Below, piece by piece: positions 16,228-24,723 of a DNA stretch of 64,000 nt. The stretch lies in NCBI RefSeq assembly GCF_000341105.1, contig NZ_ANBB01000056.1:1-64000 (forward strand). The letters run 5' to 3'. How positions within the stretch are numbered: position 1 is the first letter of the stretch; each line of letters opens with the position of its first letter. The translations under genes and the position numbers were made by a program. Source of the DNA: Nocardiopsis potens DSM 45234. Its GTDB lineage: Bacteria > Actinomycetota > Actinomycetes > Streptosporangiales > Streptosporangiaceae. The notes under the pieces are model-generated. The model did not search any database. It saw only the letters and a program-made list of their open reading frames with translations, and was not told the DNA's origin.

Positions 16228-16692
16228 GTGGAGACGGCGAACACGGGGCGGAACACGGGGCGGGGGCGGCCACTCGGCCTCTCCCTGCCCTGGATCTTCG
16301 GCTTGGCGCTGCTCGGGGTCCCCCGGGTGGTCGCGCACGACCTCGGGCCGCCCCCTCAGGCGGTCAACGCGGTGCTGGTGTTCGTCCCGGTCGCGGTCTG
16401 GATCGCGGTGGCGCTCCGGAAGCGGGTGCCCTCCCCGCTGGTGACGCTGCTCGCGGTGGGCCTGGTCTACGGGGTGCTGCTCGGCGCGGTGCACCAGGTG
16501 CTGTGGACCCACTCGTTCGCCGGCGGCGCCCCGGAGCTGGGCGGCAACCTGGCCGGGACGCTCTCCCCCGCGGCCGAGGACCTGGTGCTGCGCGGGGCGT
16601 CGATGGTGAGCAGCCTGTTCACCGGCGCACTGGTCGGCCTGATCAGCGGCCTGGTCGCGCTGGGCCTCTCCCGGGCCCTGCACCGGAAGTGA
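16228..16692 (+). CDS. Small integral membrane protein of unknown function
   Basis: A 154-residue protein with four predicted hydrophobic helices: about residues 18-36, 47-62, 72-90 and 125-148. A short charged N-terminus and a basic C-terminal RALHRK flank them. The segment YGVLLGAVHQVLW lies between helices 3 and 4. No family is recognised. It starts with GTG preceded by GGAGAGGCGACG. Confidence 0.65.
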   Translation: METANTGRNTGRGRPLGLSLPWIFGLALLGVPRVVAHDLGPPPQAVNAVLVFVPVAVWIAVALRKRVPSPLVTLLAVGLVYGVLLGAVHQVLWTHSFAGGAPELGGNLAGTLSPAAEDLVLRGASMVSSLFTGALVGLISGLVALGLSRALHRK

Positions 16693-16772
16693 CGCGGCGG
16701 CCTCGGCGCCGCCGCTCCGGGGACGGCAGCGGCGGGGACGCCGATGCCGTCCCCGGACAGAGGCCCCGGGCC

Positions 16773-16928
16773 CGCCGCGATCGGCCGCCGTCAGCGGTCG
16801 AGGCCGTCCGCGCGGAAGGCCGATCGGCCCGCCGGCAAAACGGGCAGGACCGCCGCCGGGCGCGGACCGGCCGGAGCGCCGCGCCGCGATCGGCCGCCGT
16901 CAGCGGTCGAGGCCGTCCGCGCGGAAGG
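16773..16928. repeat. 47-bp direct repeat duplicating the amidohydrolase 3' end
   Basis: Positions 16773-16819 and 16882-16928 are identical over 47 bp, 109 bp apart. The right copy is the last coding stretch of the amidohydrolase plus its downstream flank. Read on the minus strand, the left copy continues in frame as a diverged C-terminus (PVLPVLPAGRSAFRADGLDR and stop, against PVLLTLLAGRPTFRADGLDR and stop), so the duplication is longer than the identical core. Confidence 0.85.
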
Positions 16929-18417
16929 TCGGGCGGCCGGCCAGGAGGGTGAGCAGGACCGGCATCGAGCGCAGGTCCGCCGGGGGCGTCTCGACCGGGT
17001 CGGCCGCGGTGAGCACCAGGTCGGCGGGGTCGCCGGGGCGGACCCCGGAGCGGCCGCCGGAGGCCGCGGCGAGCGCCGCCGCCGGCGGGACGGCCTGCTC
17101 GGGGTGCCAGGGCGGGCGCTCGTCGTCGGTCCGGGCCACCGCCGAGGCGATCCCGTCCCAGGGGTCCAGCGGCGCGACCGGGGCGTCCGAACCGATCTCC
17201 AGCCGGGCGCCGGCCGCGAGCAGGTCGGCGTAGGGGAAGGCGCGACCGGTCCGGCCGCGCCAGTGGTGCTCGGCGACGTCCCGGTCGTCGGGGGCGTGCG
17301 CCGGCTGCACGCTCGCGACCACGCCGAGCCGGGCGAACCGCTCGGCGTCGCCGGGGCGGAGCAGCTGGGCGTGCTCGATCCGGCCCGCGCAGCCGACCTC
17401 GGCGAACGCGTCCAGCGCGATCCGGTTGGCGCCGTCGCCGATGGCGTGCACCGCGGGGTGCAGGCCGTGCTCGGCGGCCTTGCGCATCAGCGGCACCAGC
17501 TCCTCCGGGGGAAGCTCCAGCACCCCGAACCGGTCCGGCGCGCCCGGCCCGGCGTCCGGGTAGGGGTCGTCGCAGTAAGCGGTCCGGGTGTTCAGCGACC
17601 CGTCGGTGAACAGCTTGAACGGGCCGACGGTGAGCAGCCCGTCCGGGCGGAGCGCCCGCCCGGTGCGGTGGCCGCGCTCGATCGCGGTGTCCAGCAGGGG
17701 CCGGGCGATCACGCAGGCCACCCGGACCGATGGGGCGCGCCGCCCGGCGCGGCGCAGCCAGTCGGCGGCGGTGTCGGCGAGCTCGTAGTCGGCGACGCCG
17801 GTGACGCCGCGCGCCGCCGCGGCGTCGGCGGCCTCCAGCACCCGGGCGTCGCGCACCTCCTCCGGGGCGCTCGGCAGCGCGGCGGTGACCTCCATGCACG
17901 CGCCCTCGGTGAACACGCCGGTGGGGTGGTCGCGCCCGAGCAGCCGCAGCGCGGCCGGGCTCAGCCAGCACATGTGCAGGTCGTTGGCGATGAGCGCGAC
18001 CGGCACCCCGGGGGCGGCCCGCTCCAGCAGGTCCTTGTGCGGCGCGGCGGGCCACATCGCGTCGCGCAGCCCGGCGCCGACCACGAGCTCGCCCGGGGCG
18101 GCGCCGCGCTCCCGGACCGCGTCCCGCACGGCGTCCGCGGCGGCCGCGGCCGAGGCGGCGCGCCCCAGCGGCACCCGGCGCCGGTGCTCGGCCCACTGCC
18201 CCATGTGCGTGTGCGCGTCGACCAGCCCGGGCAGCAGCGTGCCGCCGCGCCCGTCGACCTGCTCCTCGCCGTCGGCGCGGGCACCGGGCGGTTCGACCGC
18301 GGCGACCCGGCCGCCCCGGATCCGCACGTCCCGGCGGGGGCCGCGCGGGCCGCAGCGCACCCCGCGCAGCAGCAGGCCGGGCTCCGGCCGGGCGGTCTCC
18401 TCGGTTCGATCGGGCAT
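16900..18417 (-). CDS. YtcJ-like metal-dependent amidohydrolase
   Basis: A 505-residue amidohydrolase-superfamily enzyme. It has the first metal motif DAHTHMGQW near residue 67, GPFKLFTDGSLNTRTA near 270, HAIGDGANRIALDAF near 340, IEHAQLLRP near 360 and GSDAPVAPLDPW near 415. YtcJ-like members hydrolyse exocyclic amides or formamides. The ATG at 18417 has a GGGAGGGGA Shine-Dalgarno; an upstream in-frame start gives no conserved sequence. Cytoplasmic. A partial duplicate of its 3' end lies just downstream. Confidence 0.85.
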   Translation of the reverse strand: MPDRTEETARPEPGLLLRGVRCGPRGPRRDVRIRGGRVAAVEPPGARADGEEQVDGRGGTLLPGLVDAHTHMGQWAEHRRRVPLGRAASAAAAADAVRDAVRERGAAPGELVVGAGLRDAMWPAAPHKDLLERAAPGVPVALIANDLHMCWLSPAALRLLGRDHPTGVFTEGACMEVTAALPSAPEEVRDARVLEAADAAAARGVTGVADYELADTAADWLRRAGRRAPSVRVACVIARPLLDTAIERGHRTGRALRPDGLLTVGPFKLFTDGSLNTRTAYCDDPYPDAGPGAPDRFGVLELPPEELVPLMRKAAEHGLHPAVHAIGDGANRIALDAFAEVGCAGRIEHAQLLRPGDAERFARLGVVASVQPAHAPDDRDVAEHHWRGRTGRAFPYADLLAAGARLEIGSDAPVAPLDPWDGIASAVARTDDERPPWHPEQAVPPAAALAAASGGRSGVRPGDPADLVLTAADPVETPPADLRSMPVLLTLLAGRPTFRADGLDR

Positions 18418-18752
18418 GTCCCCTCCCGGGCGGCTCGGCCGGCGCTGCACCGCTGCCATACTGCCGCACCGCGGGCCGCCGCCGGGAGAGGGGCCGGGGC
18501 ACTCCGGCGGGTGCGCCCCCGGGCCGCTCCGCCGGGGCGGCCCGGGGGGAGCTCACCGCGATCGGCGCGCACCGGATCCGGCGGGGCCGGGCGGCGCCTC
18601 ACCACCGACGCTCCGGTGTTCAGGACGGGGAGACGGCCCCGCCGGACCGGCCGGGGCTCGGCGGGCGGGCCGCGGCCGGGCGGTGCGTCCTCCGCCCGGC
18701 CGCGGCGCGGCCGGCGGGGCGGCCCGCTCTCCGCCCCGCCGGGGCCGGCGGG
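18418..18752. other. Intergenic 335 bp containing a terminator
   Basis: The only clear element is the hairpin at 18669-18706. The remainder is GC-rich and shows no gene. Confidence 0.4.
18669..18706 (-). terminator. Hairpin downstream of the Pro-rich secreted protein gene
   Basis: A perfect 15-bp inverted repeat, GCCGCGGCCGGGCGG at 18669-18683 and its complement at 18692-18706, with an 8-nt loop, 46 bp beyond the stop at 18753. Confidence 0.7.
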
Positions 18753-19094
18753 TCAGCCCGTGTAGGAGGGCTCCTTGGGCAGGGCCGGGGCGGGGGCCGC
18801 CTCGGGCACCTCCCCGTCCGGCGCCGGGCTCGGGACGCCGGGGTCCTCCTCGCCCGGGGCCGGGCTCGGCTCCTCGGGCGCCGGGCTCGGCTCCCCGCCC
18901 GGGGCGGTCCCCGGGTCGACCGGGGCCGGGTCGGCAGGGGTCTCCCCCGGGTCGGCGGGCGCCCCGCCCGGGTCGACCGGGGCCGGGTCGCCGGGGACCG
19001 CGGGCGGGGCGCCGTCCCCGGCGTAGGCGGGGGCCGCCCCGGCCAGCGCGGCGGCGGCCAGCGCGGAGGCGAGCAGGAATCCGGTGAGTCGCAT
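18753..19094 (-). CDS. Small secreted Pro/Ala/Gly-rich protein
   Basis: A 113-residue protein with a typical signal peptide (MRLTGFLLASALAAAALAGA, cleavage predicted after APAYA near residue 25). The mature part is low complexity: Pro, Ala, Asp, Glu and Gly, with repeated DPAPVDPG (twice), PADPGETPADP and EEPSPAPG motifs. It lies 41 bp downstream of the L,D-transpeptidase gene on the same strand with its own GAAAGGA Shine-Dalgarno, suggesting an extracytoplasmic role near the wall (inference). No fold or family is recognised. Codon use matches the neighbours. Confidence 0.75.
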   Translation of the reverse strand: MRLTGFLLASALAAAALAGAAPAYAGDGAPPAVPGDPAPVDPGGAPADPGETPADPAPVDPGTAPGGEPSPAPEEPSPAPGEEDPGVPSPAPDGEVPEAAPAPALPKEPSYTG

Positions 19095-19135
19095 TCGGTG
19101 TCCTTTCAGAACGGGGGGTCCCCCGCCGCCGCGGA

Positions 19136-19867
19136 TCATGCGGAGATCTCGACGGGGGTGCCGAGCGGCAGGCGCTCGGCCATCCAGGTGATGTCGTCGT
19201 CGGCGACCCGGACGCACCCGTGGCTGACCTCGGTGCCCAGGACCGACTCGTCGGGGGTGCCGTGCACCGCGAGCTGGCCCGGGCCGCCCGCGAAGGTCTC
19301 CAGGGTCGGGGAGAAGCCGCTGAGCCCGAAGGCGTAGGCGCCGTACTCCCCGTCCGGTTCGGGAGGCTCCAGCAGCTCGGTGAAGTAGTACCGGCCGGGC
19401 GGCGTCGGGGTGTCCTCCACACCGATGGCGATCTCGCCGCTGCGCACCTCCTCCTCCCCGTCGAGCACGGAGAAGGAGAAGGCGTCCATGTCGACCTCCA
19501 GCCGGAACCCGGTCGAGGTGAGCTCCACCTCGTCCCGCCGCACCCAGCCGGTGGAGCCGTTCGGCCGGACCGGCAGCAGCACCTCCAGCCAGTCGCCCTC
19601 GGAGCGCTCCACCAGGAACACCCGCTCGGCGCCGAGGTCGTTCGGGTTGGCGAGGGTCTCGACCGGCTTCCCGTCCGGCCCGTCGAGGACGGCGATCTCC
19701 TCGCCGATCACGGTGGCGATCCGCGCCTTCCCGGCGCCGTCCTCCGCCGCGGCGCCCTCGCCGCCCGACGGCTCCGGGCCGCCGTCCGCGCTGCAGGCGG
19801 TCAGGGCGGCCAGCAGCGCGGCCGCGGCCGGCAGGCCGGCCAGTGCGGCGGCAGGGGTTCGGGGCAT
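19136..19867 (-). CDS. L,D-transpeptidase (YkuD) lipoprotein
   Basis: A 243-residue protein. The N-terminus is a lipoprotein signal with lipobox LTAC (Cys near residue 25), followed by a Gly/Glu linker. The C-terminal half is a YkuD domain with AVHGTP and the catalytic SHGCVRV near residue 225. Such enzymes make 3-3 crosslinks in peptidoglycan or attach proteins to it on the outer face of the membrane. The middle (residues 45-120) contains an SH3-like VFLVERSEGDWLEVLLP-type segment. The ATG at 19867 is chosen because the signal sequence starts there. Confidence 0.88.
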   Translation of the reverse strand: MPRTPAAALAGLPAAAALLAALTACSADGGPEPSGGEGAAAEDGAGKARIATVIGEEIAVLDGPDGKPVETLANPNDLGAERVFLVERSEGDWLEVLLPVRPNGSTGWVRRDEVELTSTGFRLEVDMDAFSFSVLDGEEEVRSGEIAIGVEDTPTPPGRYYFTELLEPPEPDGEYGAYAFGLSGFSPTLETFAGGPGQLAVHGTPDESVLGTEVSHGCVRVADDDITWMAERLPLGTPVEISA

Positions 19868-20040
19868 GGTCTCCGTCCAGGTCTGCCAGGGGTCCTCCGG
19901 CGCATCTCCGCGCCGGAACGCCCCCCACACTGGCCGCCCGATGTGAGGAAGTCGTGAGCCCTCGGTGTGAAGGCCGTGTCGCCCGCCCGGCGTCGCCTAG
20001 CATCGGTCGATAGCGGACAGAACGGCAGGAGGCCCCGAGG

Positions 20041-20754
20041 GTGTGCGCGCACGTGCTGATCGCCGAGGACGACGCCAACCAGGCGGAGCTGGTCCGGCGC
20101 TACCTGGAGCACGAGGGGCACACCGCGTCCGTCGTGCACGACGGGCGCGCCGCACTGGCCGAGTTCCACCGCAGCGGCCCCGACCTGGTGATCCTGGACG
20201 TGATGATGCCGGTGCTGGACGGCCGGGAGGCGTGCCGGGCGCTGCGCGCCGCCTCCGACGACGTCGCGGTGCTGATGCTCACCGCCCGCTCCACCGAGGA
20301 GGACCTGCTGGACGGCCTGGACCTCGGCGCGGACGACTACATGACCAAGCCCTACAGCCCGCGCGAGCTGATGGCCCGGGTGCGCACCCTGCTCCGCCGG
20401 GCCCGGCGCTCCCCCGGCCGCCCCGCCGGCACGGTGCTCCGCGCCGGGCCGATCACCGTGGACACGTCCCGGTACACCGTGCACTTCGACGGCGCCCCGG
20501 TGGACTGCACCCCGGGCGAGTTCCAGCTGCTCGCCGCGATGGCGGCGCACCCCGGGCACGTGTTCACCCGGGCCCGGCTGCTGGAGCGCATCCACGGCAT
20601 CGACCGGTTCATCACCGAGCGCAGCATCGACGTGCACGTGAAGAACCTGCGCAAGAAGTTCGAACCGGACCCGCGGTCGCCGCGCTGGCTGGTGACCGTG
20701 TTCGGGGTCGGCTACAAGCTCAACGGGGACGCGCATGCGGAGCGGACGGCGTAA
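20041..20754 (+). CDS. OmpR-family response regulator
   Basis: A 237-residue two-domain regulator. The receiver domain has the acidic pair EDD near residue 9, phospho-acceptor Asp in ILDVMMP near 53, the LTAR Thr near 81 and the invariant Lys in TKPYSP near 103. The winged-helix effector domain occupies about 135-230 (ERSIDVHVKNLRKKFEPDP). The start is GTG with GGAGG upstream; a -10-like TAGCAT lies near 19998. Its 3' end overlaps the kinase gene by 20 bp, so the two form one operon. It lies divergent to the L,D-transpeptidase, a plausible cell-envelope target (inference). Confidence 0.92.
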   Translation: MCAHVLIAEDDANQAELVRRYLEHEGHTASVVHDGRAALAEFHRSGPDLVILDVMMPVLDGREACRALRAASDDVAVLMLTARSTEEDLLDGLDLGADDYMTKPYSPRELMARVRTLLRRARRSPGRPAGTVLRAGPITVDTSRYTVHFDGAPVDCTPGEFQLLAAMAAHPGHVFTRARLLERIHGIDRFITERSIDVHVKNLRKKFEPDPRSPRWLVTVFGVGYKLNGDAHAERTA

Positions 20755-22723
20755 CCGGCACCGGGCCACCGGCGTCCCGCTCCGGCACAGCCTGCTCGCC
20801 CGGCTGATGGCCAGCTCCGCGCTGGTCGCGGTCTGCTCCATCACCGCGACCGCGTGGCTGACCGCGCAGGGCGCCTCGGAGTCGATCAGCGTCGACCAGG
20901 GCGAGACGCTGGCCGTGGACACCCGGATCAACGACGCCCTGCTGGGCTACGCGGCCCGGCACACCTCCTGGAGCGGGGTGCAGCCGGTGGTGGACCGGCT
21001 CGCCGACGAGACCGGCCGGCGCATCGTTCTGACCACGGAGAACCGGGCGCCGCTGGCCGACTCCGACGACGCCGGCGCCTCGCTTCCGCCGCGCGCCTCC
21101 TCGGTGGTGGACCCGCTGGCGGTGGACGTCTCCTCCGCCGCTGAGGGCGCGGACCGGATCGATCCGCGGGCGGTCGGCCCGTTCGCGCTGCCGGACGAGG
21201 AGCGGGAGCGGCTCCGAGAGGCCGCCGAGTGGACCGCTTCCTGCCTGGCCGGCGTCTACGGGGTCGACACCGGGGTGGAGGAGTCCCCGAGCGGGCGGCC
21301 GTTCGTCGCACTGCCCGAGGAGGACCCGGGCCTCTACGACCCCTCCTGCGGCCAGGAGGCGCTCGCGGACCCCACCCCCACCGAGGAGGAGGCGCTGGAG
21401 GAGCTGAACGCGCTCATCCGGAGCTGCCTGGAGCCCTCCGGCCTGGAGGCGGCGTACGCGATCGACCCCTCGACCGGGGAGGGCGAGTTCTACCAGGTCC
21501 CCGGCTTCACCCCGCCGGAGGAGGAGCCGGGCGGCGACGGGCGCCCGGGCTCGCCCGCGCCGCCGCTGGCGCAGCCGTCCCCGGCGCCGGACCCGGGCCT
21601 GCCGGCCGACTCGCCCGGCGGCACCGACCCGCGCATCGCCTCCTGCGTCGACGAGAGCCGCCGCGCCCAGCTCGCACCGCACGTCGCGCCGAGCGCCCTG
21701 CTCTTCATCGACGACCCGGAGGACGCCTCCCCGATGGGCATCTCGCTCTCCCGCGAGGGGTGGCTGCGGATCGGCGGGGTCGCGCTGCTGGTGCTGGTGC
21801 TGACGGTGGGGGTGAGCGTCGCCGTGTCGACCCGCCTGGTCCGCCCGGTGCGCTCGCTGACCACCGCGGTGCGGCGGATGGGCTCGGGCGCCGGCGCGCG
21901 CCGGGTCGAGGTGCGCGACTCCGGCGAGATCGGCCGGCTGGCCACCGCGTTCAACGAGATGGCCGAGCACCTGGAGCGGCTGGAGCGGCAGCGCAAGGAC
22001 ATGATCAGCGACGTCTCGCACGAGCTGCGCACCCCGCTGAGCAACCTGCGCGGCTGGCTGGAGGCGGCGCAGGACGGCGTCACCGAGCTCTCCCCGGACC
22101 GCACCGCGATGCTGGTCGAGGAGACGCTGCTGCTCCAGCGGATCATCGACGACCTGCGCGACCTGGCGATGGCCGACGCGGGCCGGCTCGATCTGGCGCT
22201 GGAGCCGGTCGACCTGCACCGGCTCCCCGGCCAGGCGGTGGCCAGCCACTCGCTGACCGCGGAGGGCGCCGGCGTGCGCCTGGCGGCCGACGCCGAGCCG
22301 GGGGTGGTGCCGGTCGCCGACCGGGCCCGGCTGCTGCAGGCCATCGGGAACCTGGTCGGCAACGCGATCCGGCACACCCCGGAGGGCGGGACGGTGACGG
22401 TGCGCTGCCGCCGGGACGGCGGGGACGCGCTGATCGAGGTGGTCGACACCGGGAGCGGGATCTCCGCGGAGGACCTGCCGCACGTCTTCGACCGGTTCTG
22501 GCGGGCGGACAAGTCGCGCAACCGCCGGACCGGCGGCAGCGGCCTGGGGCTGGCGATCGTCCGCAACATCGCCGAGCTGCACGGCGGCACCGCCGGCGCG
22601 GCGCACGCCCCCGGCGGCGGCGCGGCGTTCACCGTCCGCGTCCCCCTGGCCGGCCCGTCCGGCCCGGCCGGCCCTGCGGACGGCTCCCGGGTCCCGGAGC
22701 CCGCCACAGGCCCGGACCGCTGA
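20735..22723 (+). CDS. HAMP-domain sensor histidine kinase
   Basis: A 662-residue membrane kinase. TM1 is at about 22-45, followed by a large extracytoplasmic domain (46-345), TM2 at about 348-370, HAMP at 370-420, the H-box DVSHELRTPLSN near 427, the N-box LVGNAIRHTPEGG near 545, G1 DTGSGIS, the F-box FDRFWRADKS and G2 GGSGLGLAI. The sensor domain has four Cys (about residues 190, 206, 230 and 306) and a Pro-rich linker near 265-300, which suggests disulfides outside the cell. It pairs with the OmpR-family regulator whose gene it overlaps. The signal is unknown. Confidence 0.92.
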   Translation: MRSGRRNRHRATGVPLRHSLLARLMASSALVAVCSITATAWLTAQGASESISVDQGETLAVDTRINDALLGYAARHTSWSGVQPVVDRLADETGRRIVLTTENRAPLADSDDAGASLPPRASSVVDPLAVDVSSAAEGADRIDPRAVGPFALPDEERERLREAAEWTASCLAGVYGVDTGVEESPSGRPFVALPEEDPGLYDPSCGQEALADPTPTEEEALEELNALIRSCLEPSGLEAAYAIDPSTGEGEFYQVPGFTPPEEEPGGDGRPGSPAPPLAQPSPAPDPGLPADSPGGTDPRIASCVDESRRAQLAPHVAPSALLFIDDPEDASPMGISLSREGWLRIGGVALLVLVLTVGVSVAVSTRLVRPVRSLTTAVRRMGSGAGARRVEVRDSGEIGRLATAFNEMAEHLERLERQRKDMISDVSHELRTPLSNLRGWLEAAQDGVTELSPDRTAMLVEETLLLQRIIDDLRDLAMADAGRLDLALEPVDLHRLPGQAVASHSLTAEGAGVRLAADAEPGVVPVADRARLLQAIGNLVGNAIRHTPEGGTVTVRCRRDGGDALIEVVDTGSGISAEDLPHVFDRFWRADKSRNRRTGGSGLGLAIVRNIAELHGGTAGAAHAPGGGAAFTVRVPLAGPSGPAGPADGSRVPEPATGPDR

Positions 22724-22883
22724 CCGGCCCGCGCCCACCCGAACCCGGCGCACCCACCTCGTCGAGCTCGACGTCATCGCGGGCCACGACGGTGTTGAGC
22801 CCAGGGCTGCACGCACCGCAGGTGGGCTGAACCGCAGGCGGGTGAACCTCCTGCAGCGCTCTCGACTTCGGCCCCGACCGGCC

Positions 22884-23141
22884 TCACTGCCGGGGGGTGC
22901 TTCCGCCATCTTCCTTCTCTTCGCCCGCGCCGCCGTCCTCGCCACCGGGCTTCTTGGCCGGCCGGCCGCGCCGGGGGATGGCGCCCGCGTTGCGGGGCAT
23001 CCGGCCGGAGTCGTTGAGGGCGCGGCGGAGCAGGAACTCGATCTGGGCGTTGGTGCTGCGCAGCTCGTCGCCGGCCCAGCGCGCCAGTGCGTCGTGCACC
23101 GCGGGGTCCAGGCGGAGCAGGATCTTCTTCCGCTCGGCCAC
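22884..23141 (-). CDS. Ribbon-helix-helix (Arc-like) small protein
   Basis: An 85-residue protein. Residues 4-45 match an Arc-like ribbon-helix-helix: KKILLRLDPAVHDAL, then a second helix ELRSTNAQIEFLLRRAL. The C-terminal ~40 residues are polar and basic/acidic mixed. The start is GTG. It lies 17 bp after the SPFH gene's stop, so it is probably co-transcribed. RHH proteins bind palindromic operators; the GTGATATCAC site at 24134-24143 in the same operon's promoter is a candidate target (inference). Confidence 0.78.
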   Translation of the reverse strand: MAERKKILLRLDPAVHDALARWAGDELRSTNAQIEFLLRRALNDSGRMPRNAGAIPRRGRPAKKPGGEDGGAGEEKEDGGSTPRQ

Positions 23142-23158
23142 TGCTATCAGGCCGTTCC

Positions 23159-24076
23159 CTACTGGTAGAGCGAGCCCGTGTTCACCACCGGGCTGGTCGG
23201 TCGGTCCGAGCAGAGCACCACCAGCAGGTTGCTGACCATGGTCGCCTTGCGCTCCTCGTCCAGGTCCACCACCTCCTGCTCGGAGAGGCGCTGCAGCGCC
23301 AGGTCGACCATGCTGACCGCGCCGTCCACGATCTGCCGGCGGGCCGCCACCACGGCGCTGGCCTGCTGCCGCTGGAGCATGGCCTGGGCGATCTCCTGGG
23401 CATAGGCCAGGTGGGTGAACCGGGCCTCGACGATGCGCACGCCGGCCGACTCCACCCTCTCGGTGATCTCCCGGGACATCCGCTCGGTGATCTCCTCGGC
23501 GTTGTCCCGCAGCGAGAGCACGCCCTCCTGGTGGGCGTCGTAGGGGTAGCGGTTGGCGATGTGCCGCACCCCGGCCTCGGTCTGGGTGGAGACGAACTGC
23601 ACGAAGTCGTCGACCTCGAACGCGGCCCGGGCGGTGTCCTCCACCTGCCAGACCACCACCGCGGCGATGTCGATCGGGTTGCCCTCGGCGTCGTTGACCT
23701 TCATCACCGAGGTCTCGTGGTTGCGGATCCGGGTGGAGATCGCCCGCCGGGTGGTGAGCGGGTTGACCCAGCGCAGGCCGTCCTTGCGGACGGTGCCGGT
23801 GTAGCGGCCGAGGAACTGAACGACGCGCGCCTCGTTGGGGGCGACGACGGTCAGCCCGAGCGCGGTGACCGCGGCGGCCGCCACCAGCACGGCGCCCGCC
23901 CCGATCAGGGCCCAGGCGGGACCGGAGAGGCCGGCCACGGCCAGGGCGATGCCGGCGACCGCCGCGACCAGGCAGGCCAGCGCGACGGGCAGCCCGGCGG
24001 CGCCGAACGCGACGCGCTCCCTGTACTGCGGTTCCGGCATCTCCACGGCCGCCGCAGGCGGGATCTCCGCTTCCAT
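23159..24076 (-). CDS. SPFH (band 7/stomatin-like) membrane protein
   Basis: A 305-residue protein with two N-terminal hydrophobic segments (about 30-55 and 60-78) followed by an SPFH domain: [20 protein letters not shown] near residue 78, [23 protein letters not shown], then a coiled C-terminus ([22 protein letters not shown]). SPFH proteins scaffold membrane microdomains. The ATG at 24076 has a GAGGAG Shine-Dalgarno, preferred over an upstream in-frame start. It is transcribed away from two PH-domain membrane protein genes, a common actinobacterial arrangement. Confidence 0.88.
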   Translation of the reverse strand: MEAEIPPAAAVEMPEPQYRERVAFGAAGLPVALACLVAAVAGIALAVAGLSGPAWALIGAGAVLVAAAAVTALGLTVVAPNEARVVQFLGRYTGTVRKDGLRWVNPLTTRRAISTRIRNHETSVMKVNDAEGNPIDIAAVVVWQVEDTARAAFEVDDFVQFVSTQTEAGVRHIANRYPYDAHQEGVLSLRDNAEEITERMSREITERVESAGVRIVEARFTHLAYAQEIAQAMLQRQQASAVVAARRQIVDGAVSMVDLALQRLSEQEVVDLDEERKATMVSNLLVVLCSDRPTSPVVNTGSLYQ

Positions 24077-24112
24077 TCGGTGCTCCTCACGGTCGAGGTG
24101 GTCCAGGTTACT

Positions 24113-24150
24113 TGATGACTTGAGCATAGCATTGTGATATCACTTTTTTA
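24113..24150. promoter_or_regulatory. AT-rich divergent promoter with GTGATATCAC palindrome
   Basis: The sequence here is far less GC-rich than its surroundings (ATTGTGATATCAC then a T-run). It includes the 10-bp palindrome GTGATATCAC at 24134-24143, between the divergent SPFH and PH-domain genes. It is a likely operator or -10 region for both directions. Confidence 0.5.
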
Positions 24151-24172
24151 GGACGACCCGAAGGAGGGCCCC

Positions 24173-24709
24173 ATGGAGACACGAGAGGCCGCCCGCCGTG
24201 CGACCGAGCCCCGGCTCCGCCCGCCGCGGCACCGGGTGCAGCGCCGCGCCATCGCGCACTGGACCGTGCGCACCCTGTTCGCGACCGCGGCCGCCGCGGC
24301 GCCGACCGGGATCGCGGCGGTCGCCCTCGCCCTGTTCGAAGTGGTGCCCTGGCTCGTCCTGGCCCTGGCGGCCGCCACCGCGACCGTCGCCGCGATCGGC
24401 CTGGCCGTCACCGCCGTGATGCCGGCCTGGCGCTACCGGGTGCACCGCTGGGAGGTCACCGACGAGGCCGTCTACACCGCCTCGGGCTGGCTGTGGCAGG
24501 AGTGGCGGATCGCCCCGCTCTCCCGGATCCAGACCGTGGACACCGACCGCGGGCCGCTGCAGCGCGCGTTCGGGCTGGCCACCCTCACCGTGACCACCGC
24601 CTCGGCGGCCGGCCCGCTGAAGGTGGACGGCCTCGACGCCGAGCTCGCCGCCGACCTGGCGGCCCGGCTCTCCGAGGCCACCCAGGCCATCCCCGGCGAC
24701 GCGACGTGA
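24173..24709 (+). CDS. PH (bPH2/DUF304) domain membrane protein, YdbS-like
   Basis: A 178-residue protein with two transmembrane helices (about 32-54 and 58-80) and a bacterial PH domain of the DUF304 type. The core is YRVHRWEVTDEAVYTASGWLWQEWRIAPLSRIQTVDTDRGPLQRAFGLATLTV in pattern (residues 88-140). It is the small partner of the larger three-PH-domain protein that follows. AAGGAGGG precedes the ATG. The function of the YdbS/YdbT-type pair is poorly understood; in Bacillus such proteins have been linked to envelope stress and toxin resistance (family knowledge, recalled). Confidence 0.85.
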   Translation: METREAARRATEPRLRPPRHRVQRRAIAHWTVRTLFATAAAAAPTGIAAVALALFEVVPWLVLALAAATATVAAIGLAVTAVMPAWRYRVHRWEVTDEAVYTASGWLWQEWRIAPLSRIQTVDTDRGPLQRAFGLATLTVTTASAAGPLKVDGLDAELAADLAARLSEATQAIPGDAT

Positions 24710-24723
24710 AAGGCGTGATCGGC

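Noticed and set aside
24706-24723. GTG at 24706 as start of the large PH-domain protein
   Set aside because: It would overlap the previous stop as GTGA, but lacks a ribosome site; ATG 24724 has GAAAGG at usable distance. Kept as an alternative only.
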